A DNA stretch of 64,000 bases, taken from positions 176,749,604 through 176,813,603 of the forward strand of contig CM070873.1 in the NCBI GenBank assembly GCA_036365515.1, in the 5' to 3' direction. Shown here in pieces: positions 21,972 through 32,736 of this stretch. Source of the stretch: Torymus aiolomorphi. Lineage: Eukaryota > Arthropoda > Insecta > Hymenoptera > Torymidae. The notes under the pieces were generated by a model. It saw nothing but the letters and a program-made list of their open reading frames with translations, was not told the origin of the DNA and made no database searches. The first letter of the stretch is position 1. Each line of letters begins with the position of its first letter. The position numbers and the translations under genes were made by a program.

Positions 21972-22230
21972 TGTAATGTTGAGGTATTGTGGATAATAAA
22001 TAAGTGAATGTTAGACGGACTTAATTAATAAAGAAGTATAATAAGGATAAGTTGGATACACGTGCTCTACGTCTGCACTACATGACGGTCGACAAGAGAG
22101 AGAGATATTCTGTGCGCCCGGCGCTTAAGCGCCTCGAGTAGGCCGCGCCTCCAAAGTACGAATAGGTGGCGCCACTACTATCATACATTAGGTGATTAGG
22201 TCTAGATATAATATTTACCATAATTCAACA
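21972..22230 (-). repeat. Copia LTR A (3' end of the full copy)
   Basis: 259 bp, beginning TGTAATGTTGAGG and ending CATAATTCAACA on plus. About 95% alike by eye to LTR B. Confidence 0.92.
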
Positions 22231-22314
22231 CGCCTCCTTAAATTTATACTCTAGACCTTTACAAAATTTTCTTGTCATAATTACATTTTCTTTGTTCACC
22301 TTTTGTTTACAATT

Positions 22315-23875
22315 TTAAATCAATTTTAACGCTGTTCTATTTCTAAGAAATTTTTTCTTTTCTAAACTCTTAGTTAACATATCAGCTATATTACAGATTG
22401 AATCAATTTTAACAATATCTATAATTCCATTTTCGTAATTTTCGTTAATGTAATGATATTGTACTTCGATGTGCTTCGAATTTTTGGTAAAATTTCCGAA
22501 CTTTGCTATTGCTACTGCACCTGAGTTATCTTCGTATATTTTTATGGCATTTTCAAATTTTATGTGAAACGTTTCACTCAACAAGTTTCTTATAAATAAT
22601 ACTTCTGTCACTGCTTCCGACATAGCTGTATATTCCGCAAAAGTCGAACATTTTGTTACCGTATTCTGTTTATGAGTTTTCCAAAAAACTAAATTTCCAA
22701 ATAATCTTACTATAAAACCTGTTGTTGTTTTTCTGTCTACATTGTCACCTGCATAGTCAATGTCTACCATGGAGTCTAATATTTCGCTACTTTCATGGTT
22801 ACAATTATACGTTAATTTTAGGTATTTTGTTTTGACTAAATACTTCAGAATTCTCATACCGTATTTAAAGTGTGTTTCCTCGTAACAACTTTGGTATCGA
22901 CTCAAGTAATTTACGCTGAATGCTATATCTGGCCTAGTGCCTGTATTTATATATAACAATTCTCCTATCAAATTTCTGTACTTTATAATTTCATCGCTTT
23001 CGCTAGCTTGATCTAACTTAAGATTAGTTTCCATTGGAGTATCATATAATTTTGCATTCTCCAGATTGTATTTTTTGGCCAAAGATTCAATATATTTAGT
23101 TTGACTTAAAGTCATCTTACTTCTATCTTCACTATAATCTATGTCTATTCCCATATATTGTCCAATTTTTCCAAGATTTTTCATTGAAAATTTTTGCATT
23201 AAATTATCTTTTATTTCATTTATGTTAATTTTTTCTCTACAACTAATTAACAAATCATCTACAAGGACTAGTATATATATTGGATCTTTGCCTGTATTGT
23301 TCACATACAAACAGTAATAATACTTACTTCTCTCAAAATTTAACCTTTTTACATATTCGTTAAAACATTCATACCATGCTCGAGGGCTTTCTCTGAGTCC
23401 GTACAACGCTTTTCGTAGTTTACAGAATTTGTTTTTTTCAATTTCATAGCCGTCCGGTACATTCGCATACACTTCGGATTTCACATTCCGATTCAAGAAC
23501 GCCGTTTCTACGTCCATTTGTTCTATGAACAATTTATTTTTACAAGAATAAGACAACAAAATTTTTAATGTTTGCATTTTTCCTACAGGAGAATAAACAT
23601 TTTCAACGTATTCTTTCTGTTGAAAGCCTCTAACAACTAATCTAGCTTTATTTATGTTATCATTTTTCCTTTTATAAACCCATTTAACATCAATTATTTC
23701 TTTATCTATAGGTCTATCTACAATTTCCCATGTGCCATTTTAAACTAAGCTTGATATCTCTTTATTAATTGCAATTTGCCATTCATGACTTTCTTTTGAG
23801 TTTAATGCCTCCTCGAATGTACTAGGAGTATTTGCATCTACATAATTTACGTAAATAAAGTGTGAAACGGGATTT
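22315..23875 (-). pseudogene. pol: Copia reverse transcriptase and RNase H
   Basis: The 420-codon frame 23577-22315 starts inside the RT palm (QMDVETAFLN). It then carries the fingers/palm signature ALYGLRESPRAW, the catalytic VLVDDLLI, and the region GTRPDIAFSVNYLSRY. The RNase H domain follows (VDIDYAGD, KCSTFAEYTAMSEA, IYEDNSGA) and ends ADMLTKSLEKKKFL. The same product continues upstream to about 23875 (EEALNSKESHEWQIAI, WEIVDRPIDK, RLVVRGFQQK) but is crossed by a stop near 23742. Residues are typical Ty1/copia, whose RT uses an aspartate pair in the form YVDD or LVDD. The downstream end lies 85 bp from the LTR. Confidence 0.9.
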
Positions 23876-24223
23876 CCAAATCTATTTACTGGACTTTTCT
23901 TTCTGTCAGATTTTCTCTGTACTTTTAGATCTTGTCTATTAGTTTCGGATTCATTACTTCAAGATTCCCACAATTGTCGTTGTTTGTTTGATTATTATTA
24001 ACATCATCACTATATATTTCTTCTCCTCTACCAGACTCGAAAGTCGTAGTAGAAGGAAATTGATTATTTTCGGACCCTTCATTTTCTAAATTTACAATTA
24101 CGCGATCCTTTTCATCATCAGATTTTTCTAAGCAAATTAATTCAATATTTTGTTCAACGACTTCAACGTGTCTAGCATTAATTACTCTATTATGTACAAG
24201 AACTCTATAACCATTTTCGGTGT
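23876..24223 (-). pseudogene. Copia integrase-RT connecting region
   Basis: Acidic Asn/Glu-rich linker translation on minus (VLVHNRVINARHVEVVEQN, then Glu/Asp/Asn-rich) that joins the integrase end to RT in copia. It is interrupted by a stop near 23950 and ends abruptly at the TIR element inserted at 24228. Confidence 0.65.
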
Positions 24224-24576
24224 ATCCCTAGCGGAAATATTTTTGTTCAAAAATGTTAAGAACTGTTAGAAAGAGTTATAAACTGTTTAAAAATGTTACA
24301 AAATGTAGGATTTTGGACGTTATTAATCGTTTGTAACTTTTTGTAACATTTTTCAACAGTTTTTAACAGTTTGTAAGAGATATTAAATTATTTAATAACT
24401 TTTAAATATTTATTAATTATTATTATTAACATAGTAATAATTAATTATTATTATAATTAAACACTCCTTAGGCTTCTTCTACATTGTTTGACTGTTACTT
24501 GCCTTAGGAGTGCTCCCGCGCTCCTTGATTCTCATGATTATAATAATGAGGTTATTAAATAATTATTAATTATTAT

Positions 24577-26404
24577 TTAGATAAGGTAATGTCGATGTCA
24601 ATGAGTTCAAAATGATGTAGTTTTTATTTATGCAACGTTTCGGTAGCTGATTCGCTACCCTTATCAAGCATGAAATTTATTAATACAAAATAGATACAAG
24701 GTCACAAATAAACAAAAAAAATATAACATACAATATCCAAACTGCACGTCGAGCTTACCTAAAGATTTCTGTTAAATAATTAACACCGTCATATACAAAA
24801 TACTACATACATTCTTCGTTCTGCAAAAATAGAGCCAATAATGTGAAATATAAAAACATTTGCACAGAGATCAGCCTCAAATAAATATAATTGCTACCTG
24901 ATTTCTTAGGTAAAAACAATCTAAATGTTAACGAAATCATTTCCACCATCGTAAATCGAATAAATTAGGACGACACGGTAATAAATTAATAAATATAACA
25001 CAATAATTTCATAAATTAACACAGAAGAGAAGCAAAGACAGTCAAAGTAAATAAAAGGAACGTAAACAAGTAGCTGTCTGATATACTATTTAAAATTATG
25101 GCAGCTGATATACTGATGTCAATAACTAAGTAATAACAAAGCAATTTACCCAGTACATTGCAGTCATAATCTATATTTATTTTTATCTATATCTATACTT
25201 ATTTGACTATTAATTAAATAAATAATAGCAGAATTTCCTGTTAAAAGTCCTACTTTTTTAAAACAAAGGTCAATACTATTATAAAATAATAAAATTCATC
25301 AAGTCAAACCTTAAAAAATTTTTTCCTTTTTTACACACACAGAAACTCATTTCAAATCTCAGGGTCCACTGCAGGACACTACACCTTTGCACTCGCACTA
25401 CTACCCAAAATCATGCGCACGCAGATACGCAGTGCTCCGAGTGATAATACTACAATCATGCTTATAATATATCTAACAAATCAATAGTAACAATTATATT
25501 CATTTTCTATCTGATTTCCCTTATTTTGTATAAAAGTTGTGAATAGTGACTGCTTAAATTGTGTGTATCTTCTTTTATATTTATTGGGTTATCTTGTAAT
25601 TTTATGTTTACCATTTCTGAGATTATTCTTTTTTTCCAACAGCTTTCAGCATCTAACATTTCTGTGTTATCAAAATCAAAATCGTGTTTACATTTTTTAA
25701 TATGATTGTTAATTACGAATTTTTTGACATCATCTTTCTTAGTATTTGCAATCTGTTCCTTAATTCTTGTGCCAAGCATACGTTCACTTTCTCCTATATA
25801 ACACGCATTACAATCTTTACAGGAAATCTTGTAAACAATGTTACTATTTTCATTTTTATCTTGCTTATCTTTCCCTCTTACTATTATTTGGCTAAGATTA
25901 TTGTTGATTTGTGGTACTGTTTTTATGCCATACTTTCTTAAATTATTAGAGACCTCATCAAAGGTGTTTGGAATATATGGTAGGATTAATAATGCTTTCC
26001 TTGTATACTCTTTATTGTTATTATTATTATTATTGTTAAATTTGATTCTGTTCAATCTTTTATTCAAATAATATTCAATAAAATTACTTGGGTAATTATT
26101 AATGATTAAGAAATCCCTAACCAGACTGATGCTTTTTTCCCAAAACTTTTTGTGTGAAAGTAAAATCGCCCTGTCTACTAGATTGTATACCATTGCTCTT
26201 TTCTGAGAAATCGGATGATATGAATTAAAGTTTAAAAATCTGCCCGAGAAAGTTGGTTTATGATACCAATCAGTGATAATTCTATTATCTTCTTTGATCA
26301 GACTTACTTCTAAGAAACTTATAGTATTTTTTTTTCAACTCATGTATAAACTTTAAACTATTGTGATACGAAGTAAACCCATCCAATACTTGTTTTACTT
26401 TACC
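24577..26404 (-). mobile_element. Penelope-like retroelement, 5'-truncated copy (left arm of the inverted pair)
   Basis: The minus-strand copy starts within the RT thumb region (GKVKQVLDGF) and runs through a GIY-YIG endonuclease frame and a 3' UTR. It is about 95% identical by eye to the plus-strand copy at 26411-28326, forming a palindrome with arms of about 1.8 kb. Confidence 0.85.
25507..26193 (-). pseudogene. Penelope-like RT C-terminus with GIY-YIG endonuclease (left copy)
   Basis: 228 codons. The region LPYIPNTFDEVSNNLRKYGI is the usual post-RT thumb of Penelope-like elements. The segment NIVYKISCKDCNACYIGES, followed by ERMLGTRIKE, is a GIY-YIG endonuclease with its Cys pair. These endonucleases nick target DNA for reverse transcription. 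RT catalytic motifs are absent because of 5' truncation. The frame itself is intact. Confidence 0.85.
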
Positions 26405-26410
26405 CCCTCC

Positions 26411-28326
26411 AAGTAATAGCAAAGTTCGGAAATTTGCTTAGAAAAACTAGATTTCAAACCATTGTCTTATTACAGATATGTTGACGACATTATTATGTGT
26501 TAAGGGTAAAGTAAAACAAGTCTTTGATGGGTTTAATTCATATCACAATAGTTTAAAGTTTACACATGAGTTGGAAAAAAATACTATAAGTTTCTTAGAA
26601 GTAAGTCTGATCAAAGAAAATAATAGAATTATCACTGATTAGTATCACAAACCAACTTTCTCGGGCAGATTTTTAAACTTTAATTCACATCATCCGATTT
26701 CTCAGAAAAGAGCAATGGTATACAATCTAGTAGACAGGGCGATTTTACTTTCACACAAAAAGTTTTGGAAAAAAAACATCAGTCTGGTTAGGGATTTCTT
26801 AATCATTAATAATTACCCAAGTAATTTTATTGAATATTATTTGAATAAGAGATTGAACAGAATCAAATTTAAGAATAATAATAATAATAACAATAAAGAG
26901 TATACAAGGAAAGCATTATTAAACCTACCATATATTCCAGACACCTTTGAAGAGGTCTCTAATAATTTAAGAAAGTATGGCATAAAAACGGTACCACAAA
27001 TCAACAATAATCTTAGCCAAATAATAGTAAGAGGGAAAGATAAGCAAGATAAAAATGAAAATACTAACATTGTTTACAAGATTTCCTGTAAAGATTGTAA
27101 TGCGTGTTATATAGGAGAAAGTAAACGTATGCTTGGCACAAGCATTAAGGAACATATTGTAAAAACTAAGAAAGAAGTCAAAAAATTCGTAATTAACAAT
27201 CATATTAAAAAGTGTAAACACGAATTTGATTTTGATAACACAGAAATATTAGATACTGAGAGCTGTTGGAAAAAAAGAATAGTCTCAGAAATGGTGAACA
27301 TAAAATTACAAGATAACCCAATAAATATAAAAGAAGATACACAAAATTTAAGCAGTCACTATTCACAACTTTTATACAAAATAAGGGAAATCAGATAGAA
27401 AATGAATATAATTGTTACTATTGATTTGTTAGATATATTATAAGCATGATTGTAGTATTGTCACTCGGGGCACTGCGTATCTGCGTGCGCATGATTTTGG
27501 GTAGTAGTGCGAGTGCAAAGGTGTAGTGTCCTGCAGTGGACCCTGAGATTTGAAATGAGTTTCTGTGTGTGTAAAAAAGGAAAAAATTTTTTAAGGTTTG
27601 ACTTGATGAATTTTATTATTTTATAATAGTATTGACCTTTGTTTTAAAAAAGTAGGACTTTTAACAGGAAATTCTGCTATTATTTATTTAATTAATAGTC
27701 AAATAAGTATAGATATAGATAAAAATAAATATAGATTATGACTGCAATGTACTGGGTAAATTGCTTTGTTATTACTTAGTTATTGACATCAGTATATCAG
27801 CTGCCATAATTTTAAATAGTATATCAGACAGCTACTTGTTTACGTTCCTTTTATTTACTTTGACTGTCTTTGCTTCTCTTCTGTGTTAATTTATGAAATT
27901 ATTGTGTTATATTTATTAATTTACCGTGTCGTCCTAATTAATTCGATTTACGGATGTGGAAATGATTTCGTTAACATTTAGATTGTTTTTAACTAAGAAA
28001 TCAGGTGACAATTATATTTATTTGAGGCTGATCTCTGTGCAAAGGTTTTATATATTTCACATTATTGGCTCTATTTTTGCAGAACGAAGAATGTATGTAG
28101 TATTTGGTATATGACGGTGTTAATTATTTAACAGAAATCTTTAGGTAAGCTCGTCGTGCAGGTTGGATATTGTATGTTATATTTTTTTGTTTATTTGTGA
28201 CCTTGTATCTATTTTGTATTAATAAATTTCAGTGCTTGATAAGGGTAGCGAATCAGCTATCGAAACGTTGCATAAATAAAAACTACATCATTTTGAACTC
28301 ATTAACGTCGATATTACCTTGTCTAA
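26411..28326 (+). mobile_element. Penelope-like retroelement, 5'-truncated copy (right arm)
   Basis: The plus-strand copy begins slightly earlier than its partner and so includes the RT catalytic motif YVDD at 26477-26488 (YYRYVDDII). A frameshift follows directly after it and a TAG interrupts at 26640-26642. The 3' UTR near 28236-28268 has CTTGATAAG, a GGTAGC/GCTATC stem and GAAACGTT. Confidence 0.85.
26715..27398 (+). pseudogene. Penelope-like RT C-terminus with GIY-YIG endonuclease (right copy)
   Basis: 227 codons, nearly the same protein as the left copy (CKDCNACYIGESKRMLG; one residue shorter near TKKEVKKF). It continues homology from the upstream broken RT stretch at 26411-26714. Because both frames survive in opposite orientation, the two copies are probably young relative to the copia element they sit in. 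Confidence 0.85.
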
Positions 28327-28639
28327 ATATTTGGAAAATGAGTGATCAACGAAACAAATTTGATTAATTATTAATAATAATAATAATAATAATAATTTAT
28401 TAATTATTAATTTTTCCTGAAATATATCAAATTTAAAATTATTTGAAACTATTTGAAAGTGTTTAAAACTATTAAAAACTGTTTGAAACTGTTACAAAGT
28501 ATTATAATTAGAAAAAATGTGTCCAAAATCATACATTTTGTAACACTTATAAACAGTTTTAAACAGTTCCAAATAGTTATAAATAATTTTTAACAGTTAT
28601 TAACTATTATTAACATTTAAAATTTACGACAGGGATCCT

Positions 28640-28805
28640 ACTAGTACGCCTAATTCTGCTTTATTATCCCATTTGCTTTGTCTTAACGCTTCTGGGACTC
28701 TTACAAAAACTCTACTACCGTAAATTTTTAAGTGTTAAACATTTGGCCTTTTGCCAAAGAATATTTCATAAGGTGTCTTGTTTTCTTTTGTGTTAGCAAT
28801 CGTTT
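28640..28805 (-). pseudogene. Copia fragment between two insertions (integrase end)
   Basis: Minus-strand translation reads TIANTKENKTPYEIFFGKRP, then, after one stop, HLKIYGSRVFVRVPE and KAELGVLVG. This is the conserved end of copia integrase (TPYE..FGK.P, H..I.GS.V.V..P). It links the integrase at 31 kb to RT at 23 kb and proves that the flanking blocks are insertions. Confidence 0.8.
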
Positions 28806-28945
28806 TTGCTTCCTCCTAGAGGAAGCTTTGTGATAGTAAATTTTTGAGTTGTTGTAAAAACATGTTATAATTGTTGTAAAAACATGTTATACTGGGTTCC
28901 GAGGTGTTAGAAATCAATACATGGTTTTTGAAAAATGTTTGCATG

Positions 28946-28954
28946 GATGTGTGT

Positions 28955-28998
<44 letters not shown>
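28946..28998. repeat. (GT)n microsatellite within the repeat family
   Basis: About 53 bp of GT with a GA interruption. Confidence 0.95.
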
Positions 28999-28999
<1 letters not shown>

Positions 29000-29247
29000 C
29001 ACGCCTGGATCTCAGCTTCTACTGGGTCGATTTTAGCCGGACAGGTCTCATTTTTTTTGTTTTTTTTTTTTTGCGTGATGGCCGATCGAAAATCCGTTTT
29101 TTGATTGGGGCGATGCGTTATTGTTCTTTTTCAAATTTTAGATTTTATCAAGATTTTTTTTTGATTTTTTTTAATGATAGGATCGAGTTATTCGAATCTG
29201 ATGGGAAGCGGTTGAAAGAGAATTAAAATACCTATATTTTCTAAAAA

Positions 29248-29469
29248 AATAGTATATTACGCACCAAGGGAGGAAAAAACTTGGACAGTCCATAGCTCGT
29301 GTAAATTGCCACCCGAGCCGAAGGCGAGGATGGCAAACACGAGCTGTGGGCTGGCCAATTTTACTCCCGTGGAGCGTATACTATTTTTTTGCCTAGCGAG
29401 GCCGAAAATACAACCTTCGTGATCGGGCGCCGGGAGCAAAAGTGGTACTTTCGGCCCGCTAGGCAAAAA
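29248..29469. mobile_element. Small foldback inserted in copy 1 of the repeat family
   Basis: Absent from copies 2 and 3 at the same point in an A run. Internal inverted repeats: ATAGTATATTACGC with GCGTATACTAT, CTCGTGT with ACACGAG, and GCCTAGCGAGGCCGAAA with TTTCGGCCCGCTAGGC. It is GC-rich, unlike its surroundings. The translation in this stretch is not credible as a gene. Confidence 0.65.
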
Positions 29470-30047
29470 AAAAATTTCTAGCTATCACGGTTCTTTTGAT
29501 ATTAACAAGAACGTGTTTTTTTTAGAAGCTCATAATCCTAAACTTAACGGTCAATTTTTTTGAGAAAAATCATGATAATACAGAATATAAATAGCTATAA
29601 TCTGTTAAAATTTGAATACATTCTGTAGGCTAGATTTTGAGTAAAAAATTGAAAAATGAAAAAAATCAGTTTTGTATGTCCAACGATTACAAGAGTAAAA
29701 TTGACTTAATGGCTTCAAAATTCCTTTTAGAGGTAGATTTTTTATAGTTCTCGGTCGAGTTCTTTGGGCAAAATGATTGGTTCATAAATTTCAAAGATAT
29801 TTGAGGTTAAAAATTTTTTGACATTTTTTTAAAATCGTAATTTCTCGAGAACGGCTTTGTGTATCTGAATTGGGTGGGTGACATTCGAAAGAGAATTCTA
29901 ATACCTATATTTTCTAAAAAAATTAATTTTCTATCTATCACGGTTCTTTAGTTATCATCAAAAACAAAAACGTGTTTTTTTTTCAAACTCATAACTTCAA
30001 TGATGTTATCATCAGTATATTATAAAAGTATATAGTATTGGCGTCAA

Positions 30048-31030
30048 AATGTAATATGTTTGAATTTTCAATATTGTATTCTTGAGTTTAAGTATTCAAA
30101 ACTGATGAATAATTAAAATAGTATAAGAGTAGGTGGCGCTCCGATCGGCGTGGCGTGTATTGCAGTATGTATTCCGGCCGTGTCCAACAAGCTGTGGGTT
30201 AGTCACGAATCCCGCAGTACTGCATACACGCCTACACGGTGCGGTGCGTCGTGCGTTGTGCGTACATGTAAGGGATTTTCTACTGCTTTGATAATTTGTC
30301 GCCATATTGGAAATTATAGGAAATTATATTATAGGAAATTATGGATTAGTTTGTCCCCATATTGGGAAATATAGCATTTATCTTTTCTTCATAACATCGA
30401 TTAACCGCAAGAAGTATAACTGGACTTGCTAAGGTAAATTGGGTGTTTAGGGGGTACGAATCCCTCACACGAAGTCCGATACTTCGTGATGGTATTAGTA
30501 GGCCTCCCTTCTTGCTAAACCTCCAAAGAAAGAACGGGCACCTAAGAAGATTCACCTAGTACCTCGGAAAAACAAAAAAAAAAAGAAAATTAAATATTAT
30601 ATTATAAGAATGGGGATAACATTAAATTCAAGGTTTTATTTATTTTTTTTGTATTGATTTTATGCGTTTTTGAACCTAAAAAGCAAGGCTAAATTCATTT
30701 TCGCGATTTTACATAATTTTAGAGCAGAGGGAGAGAGTGAACTTCTTTACACGATAGGTAAAAAAAGTCACTTTTTAGAACATATTTTTATGTAGGAAAA
30801 CGCCGAAAATCATTCATGTGTTACAATAATTAATTTAATCTCTAAATTAAAAAAGATTTATATTTTATTTTTAAAAAACGCGCAGTGATATCTACCGCTA
30901 GGTGGTGTGAAATGAGTTTTGATATAACTAAATAATAAATAAATAAATAAATTTAATAATTAACCATTTTTAATATTCATAAATGAATTTAATTATAATT
31001 ATGCAATAAATTTTTTAAAAAATTATAAAT
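30048..31030. other. Unclassified insert between the repeat family and copia integrase
   Basis: Contains a GC-richer stretch (30120-30270), short GGAAATTATA duplications (30308-30345), and a block at 30380-30560 with GGGGGTACGAATCCCTC, which only loosely resembles a Pol III B box. I recognise no family. All of it must be post-copia insertion, because copia resumes near 31075. Confidence 0.4.
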
Positions 31031-31037
31031 TTTGTTA

Positions 31038-31529
31038 TTAAAAATTAATTAAAGGAATCAACAAATTACGGTTGAGGAAGCTACGGGCCAATGAATTGGC
31101 AGTGGTTTTTAAGTAAGCTACGGATTTCATTATTTCCGGCCAGTATCTCCTATGTATCATAGCTTCTCTAATCAAACACCTATCTATGTCCATAGCTGAC
31201 TTATTATATCTTTTCGCTACGCCATTTAATTCACGGACGTAGGGTGGACAAGGTTGTAATTGAATCCCTTTGAATTTAATAATCTCATAAATATCTTTGT
31301 TTAAATATTCTTTTCCATTGTCACATTGTAACTTTTTTACTCTTTTATTCAAAATGTTTTCAACTTGATTGACAAATTCTATAAAGCAACTTACAGTTTC
31401 TGACTTGTTTTTAATACAAAAAATTCTAGTGCATTTACTGTAATCGTCTATGAATGTTAGAAAGTATTTTTCACCACCATAACCTATAGGGTTATGTGGT
31501 CCATTTAGATCCGTATGTATTAATTCCAA
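31038..31529 (-). pseudogene. Copia integrase core
   Basis: 163 codons. Catalytic positions are recognisable: D in LIHTDLNGP (first Asp), D in LQCDNGKEY (second Asp), and the third in ELNGVAKRYN, where the family has Glu (GVAE) but this copy reads Lys. FLTFIDDYSKCTRIF is also typical. The frame ends when the insert at about 31075 interrupts it, and a frameshift at the 5' side (about 31530-31545) separates it from the upstream HHCC-region translation. Confidence 0.85.
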
Positions 31530-31544
31530 AATTTCACTAGTTTT

Positions 31545-32110
31545 TTATGTCATTTTTAAATGGTACATTTGACATTTTACTCTCAATGCAGTTTGCGCAT
31601 TTCATATCAATATTTTCTATTTTACTTGGCAAGCCTATTGCTAATTCATCATTCACTAATTCGTTTAGATATTGAAAATTGACGTGGCCTAATGCCCTGT
31701 GCCATCTCTCTTTTTCAGTTAATTTTACGTTATTTACATATGTTCTTGTTTACAAGACTTTTCATAAAGTACAAATTTTCCTTTTTATATGCAATAGCTA
31801 ATAACTTTCTATATTTATTATAAATTTTGGCATTATCATTTCTGGCTACTACTCTATAATTTTGAGTTATTTTAGATAAACTTAATAAATTTTGCTTAAT
31901 TCCGTTTACATAGTATACATTATTTAAAACAATATTTGAAACGTTATAACAATTTTTGAACTGTACTTCTATGTTGCCTACTTTCGTAGCCTCTAAGATT
32001 TTTCTATCCGGTAATTTAACATTTATAGGTTCTTTCAAGTTTACATAATTATCAAAAAATTTATCATTTTGTACTATATGATCAGTGCACCCACTGTCTA
32101 ATAACCATAG
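31545..32110 (-). pseudogene. Copia protease and integrase zinc region
   Basis: Minus translation gives the protease active site LLDSGCTDHI near 32070-32100, then VKLPDRKILEATKVG and VLNNVYYVNGIKQNLLSLSKI (frame 32038-31730), the usual gag-pre-integrase module. After a frame break near 31740 the stretch at about 31550-31735 has the WHRALGHVNF and CANCIESK-type HHCC elements in another frame. Order and spacing match Ty1/copia. Confidence 0.75.
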
Positions 32111-32506
32111 TAATTCGGTACAGTTTTGGTTAAATTCGCATCCTGTTACCTGATTAACTTGCGGATTAACTACTTGTGTTACCCAAGCTTCAGTTGAGTC
32201 TGCTTCTGTAGTTGTTGCTGAGCGTTGTTCACTAGACGCTTCGCCTCTCTGTTTATCTGGATGTCTACCTACGCCTCGCCCTCTGCCAGATTGAGCGACT
32301 CTATCTCAGCTGTTGCCTCTCTGTCGATAGTTTGGTCGACCTCGTTGGGTACCTCTGCCCCTGTTGCCCTGCTGACACTTTTGACTCCAACAGTCCTTTT
32401 GTCGGTGACCAGTTTTTCCACAGAAAAAGCATTTGCCTTCGAACTTGGCTGTAAAAGTACTCATATTACCTTTTTTATCAATTCATTTTTTGACACGTCC
32501 TTTTCT
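32111..32506 (-). pseudogene. Copia Gag C-terminus with zinc knuckle
   Basis: Minus translation contains the knuckle CFFCGKTGHRQKDC followed by an Arg/Gly/Gln-rich linker with one in-frame TGA near 32307. It resumes Gag exactly where the TTAA-flanked insertion splits it. Confidence 0.75.
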
Positions 32507-32736
32507 TTAAGGGGGGGGGGGGGGGTATGCTTAATTCGTAAAAAAAATGGGTCATTTTTAATGATTTTTATATTCGCTCCAGTAAATGAAAATTTATTTG
32601 AATAAAAAGTATACGATTCAGTAACTATTGTACAATATTCTGTGAAATTTTCATTGAGAAATATTAAAAATTAAGCCGTTGGCAGCAATTCTGCGGAGGT
32701 GCCTTGACAAAATGTTGTTTTGCGGTGGACAGCATA

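Larger units (their letters stand above)
24228..28634. mobile_element. TIR element inserted in copia, carrying two Penelope-like copies
   Basis: The copia frame stops at ATCC (24224-24227) and resumes at ATCC (28635-28638), a 4-bp target duplication. The outer ends are weak inverted repeats (CTAGCGGAAATATTTTT against AAATTTACGACAG). Just inside both ends are multiple copies of AACTGTT/AACAGTTT motifs (24240-24370 and 28440-28610) in opposite orientation. No transposase is visible. The interior between about 24577 and 28326 is a pair of Penelope-like copies, probably a later insertion. Confidence 0.65.
28806..30047 (+). mobile_element. (GT)n-bearing repeat family, copy 1, inserted in copia
   Basis: Begins with the palindrome GCTTCCTCCTAGAGGAAGC, then ATAGTAAATTTTTGAGTTG, a GT run (28946-28998), and GCCTGGATCTCAGCTTCTAC. 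The block CCTATATTTTCTAAAAAA ... CTATCACGGTTCTTT occurs twice. Two other copies lie at 60766 and 61818. No ORF is credible and the class is unknown. Confidence 0.8.
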
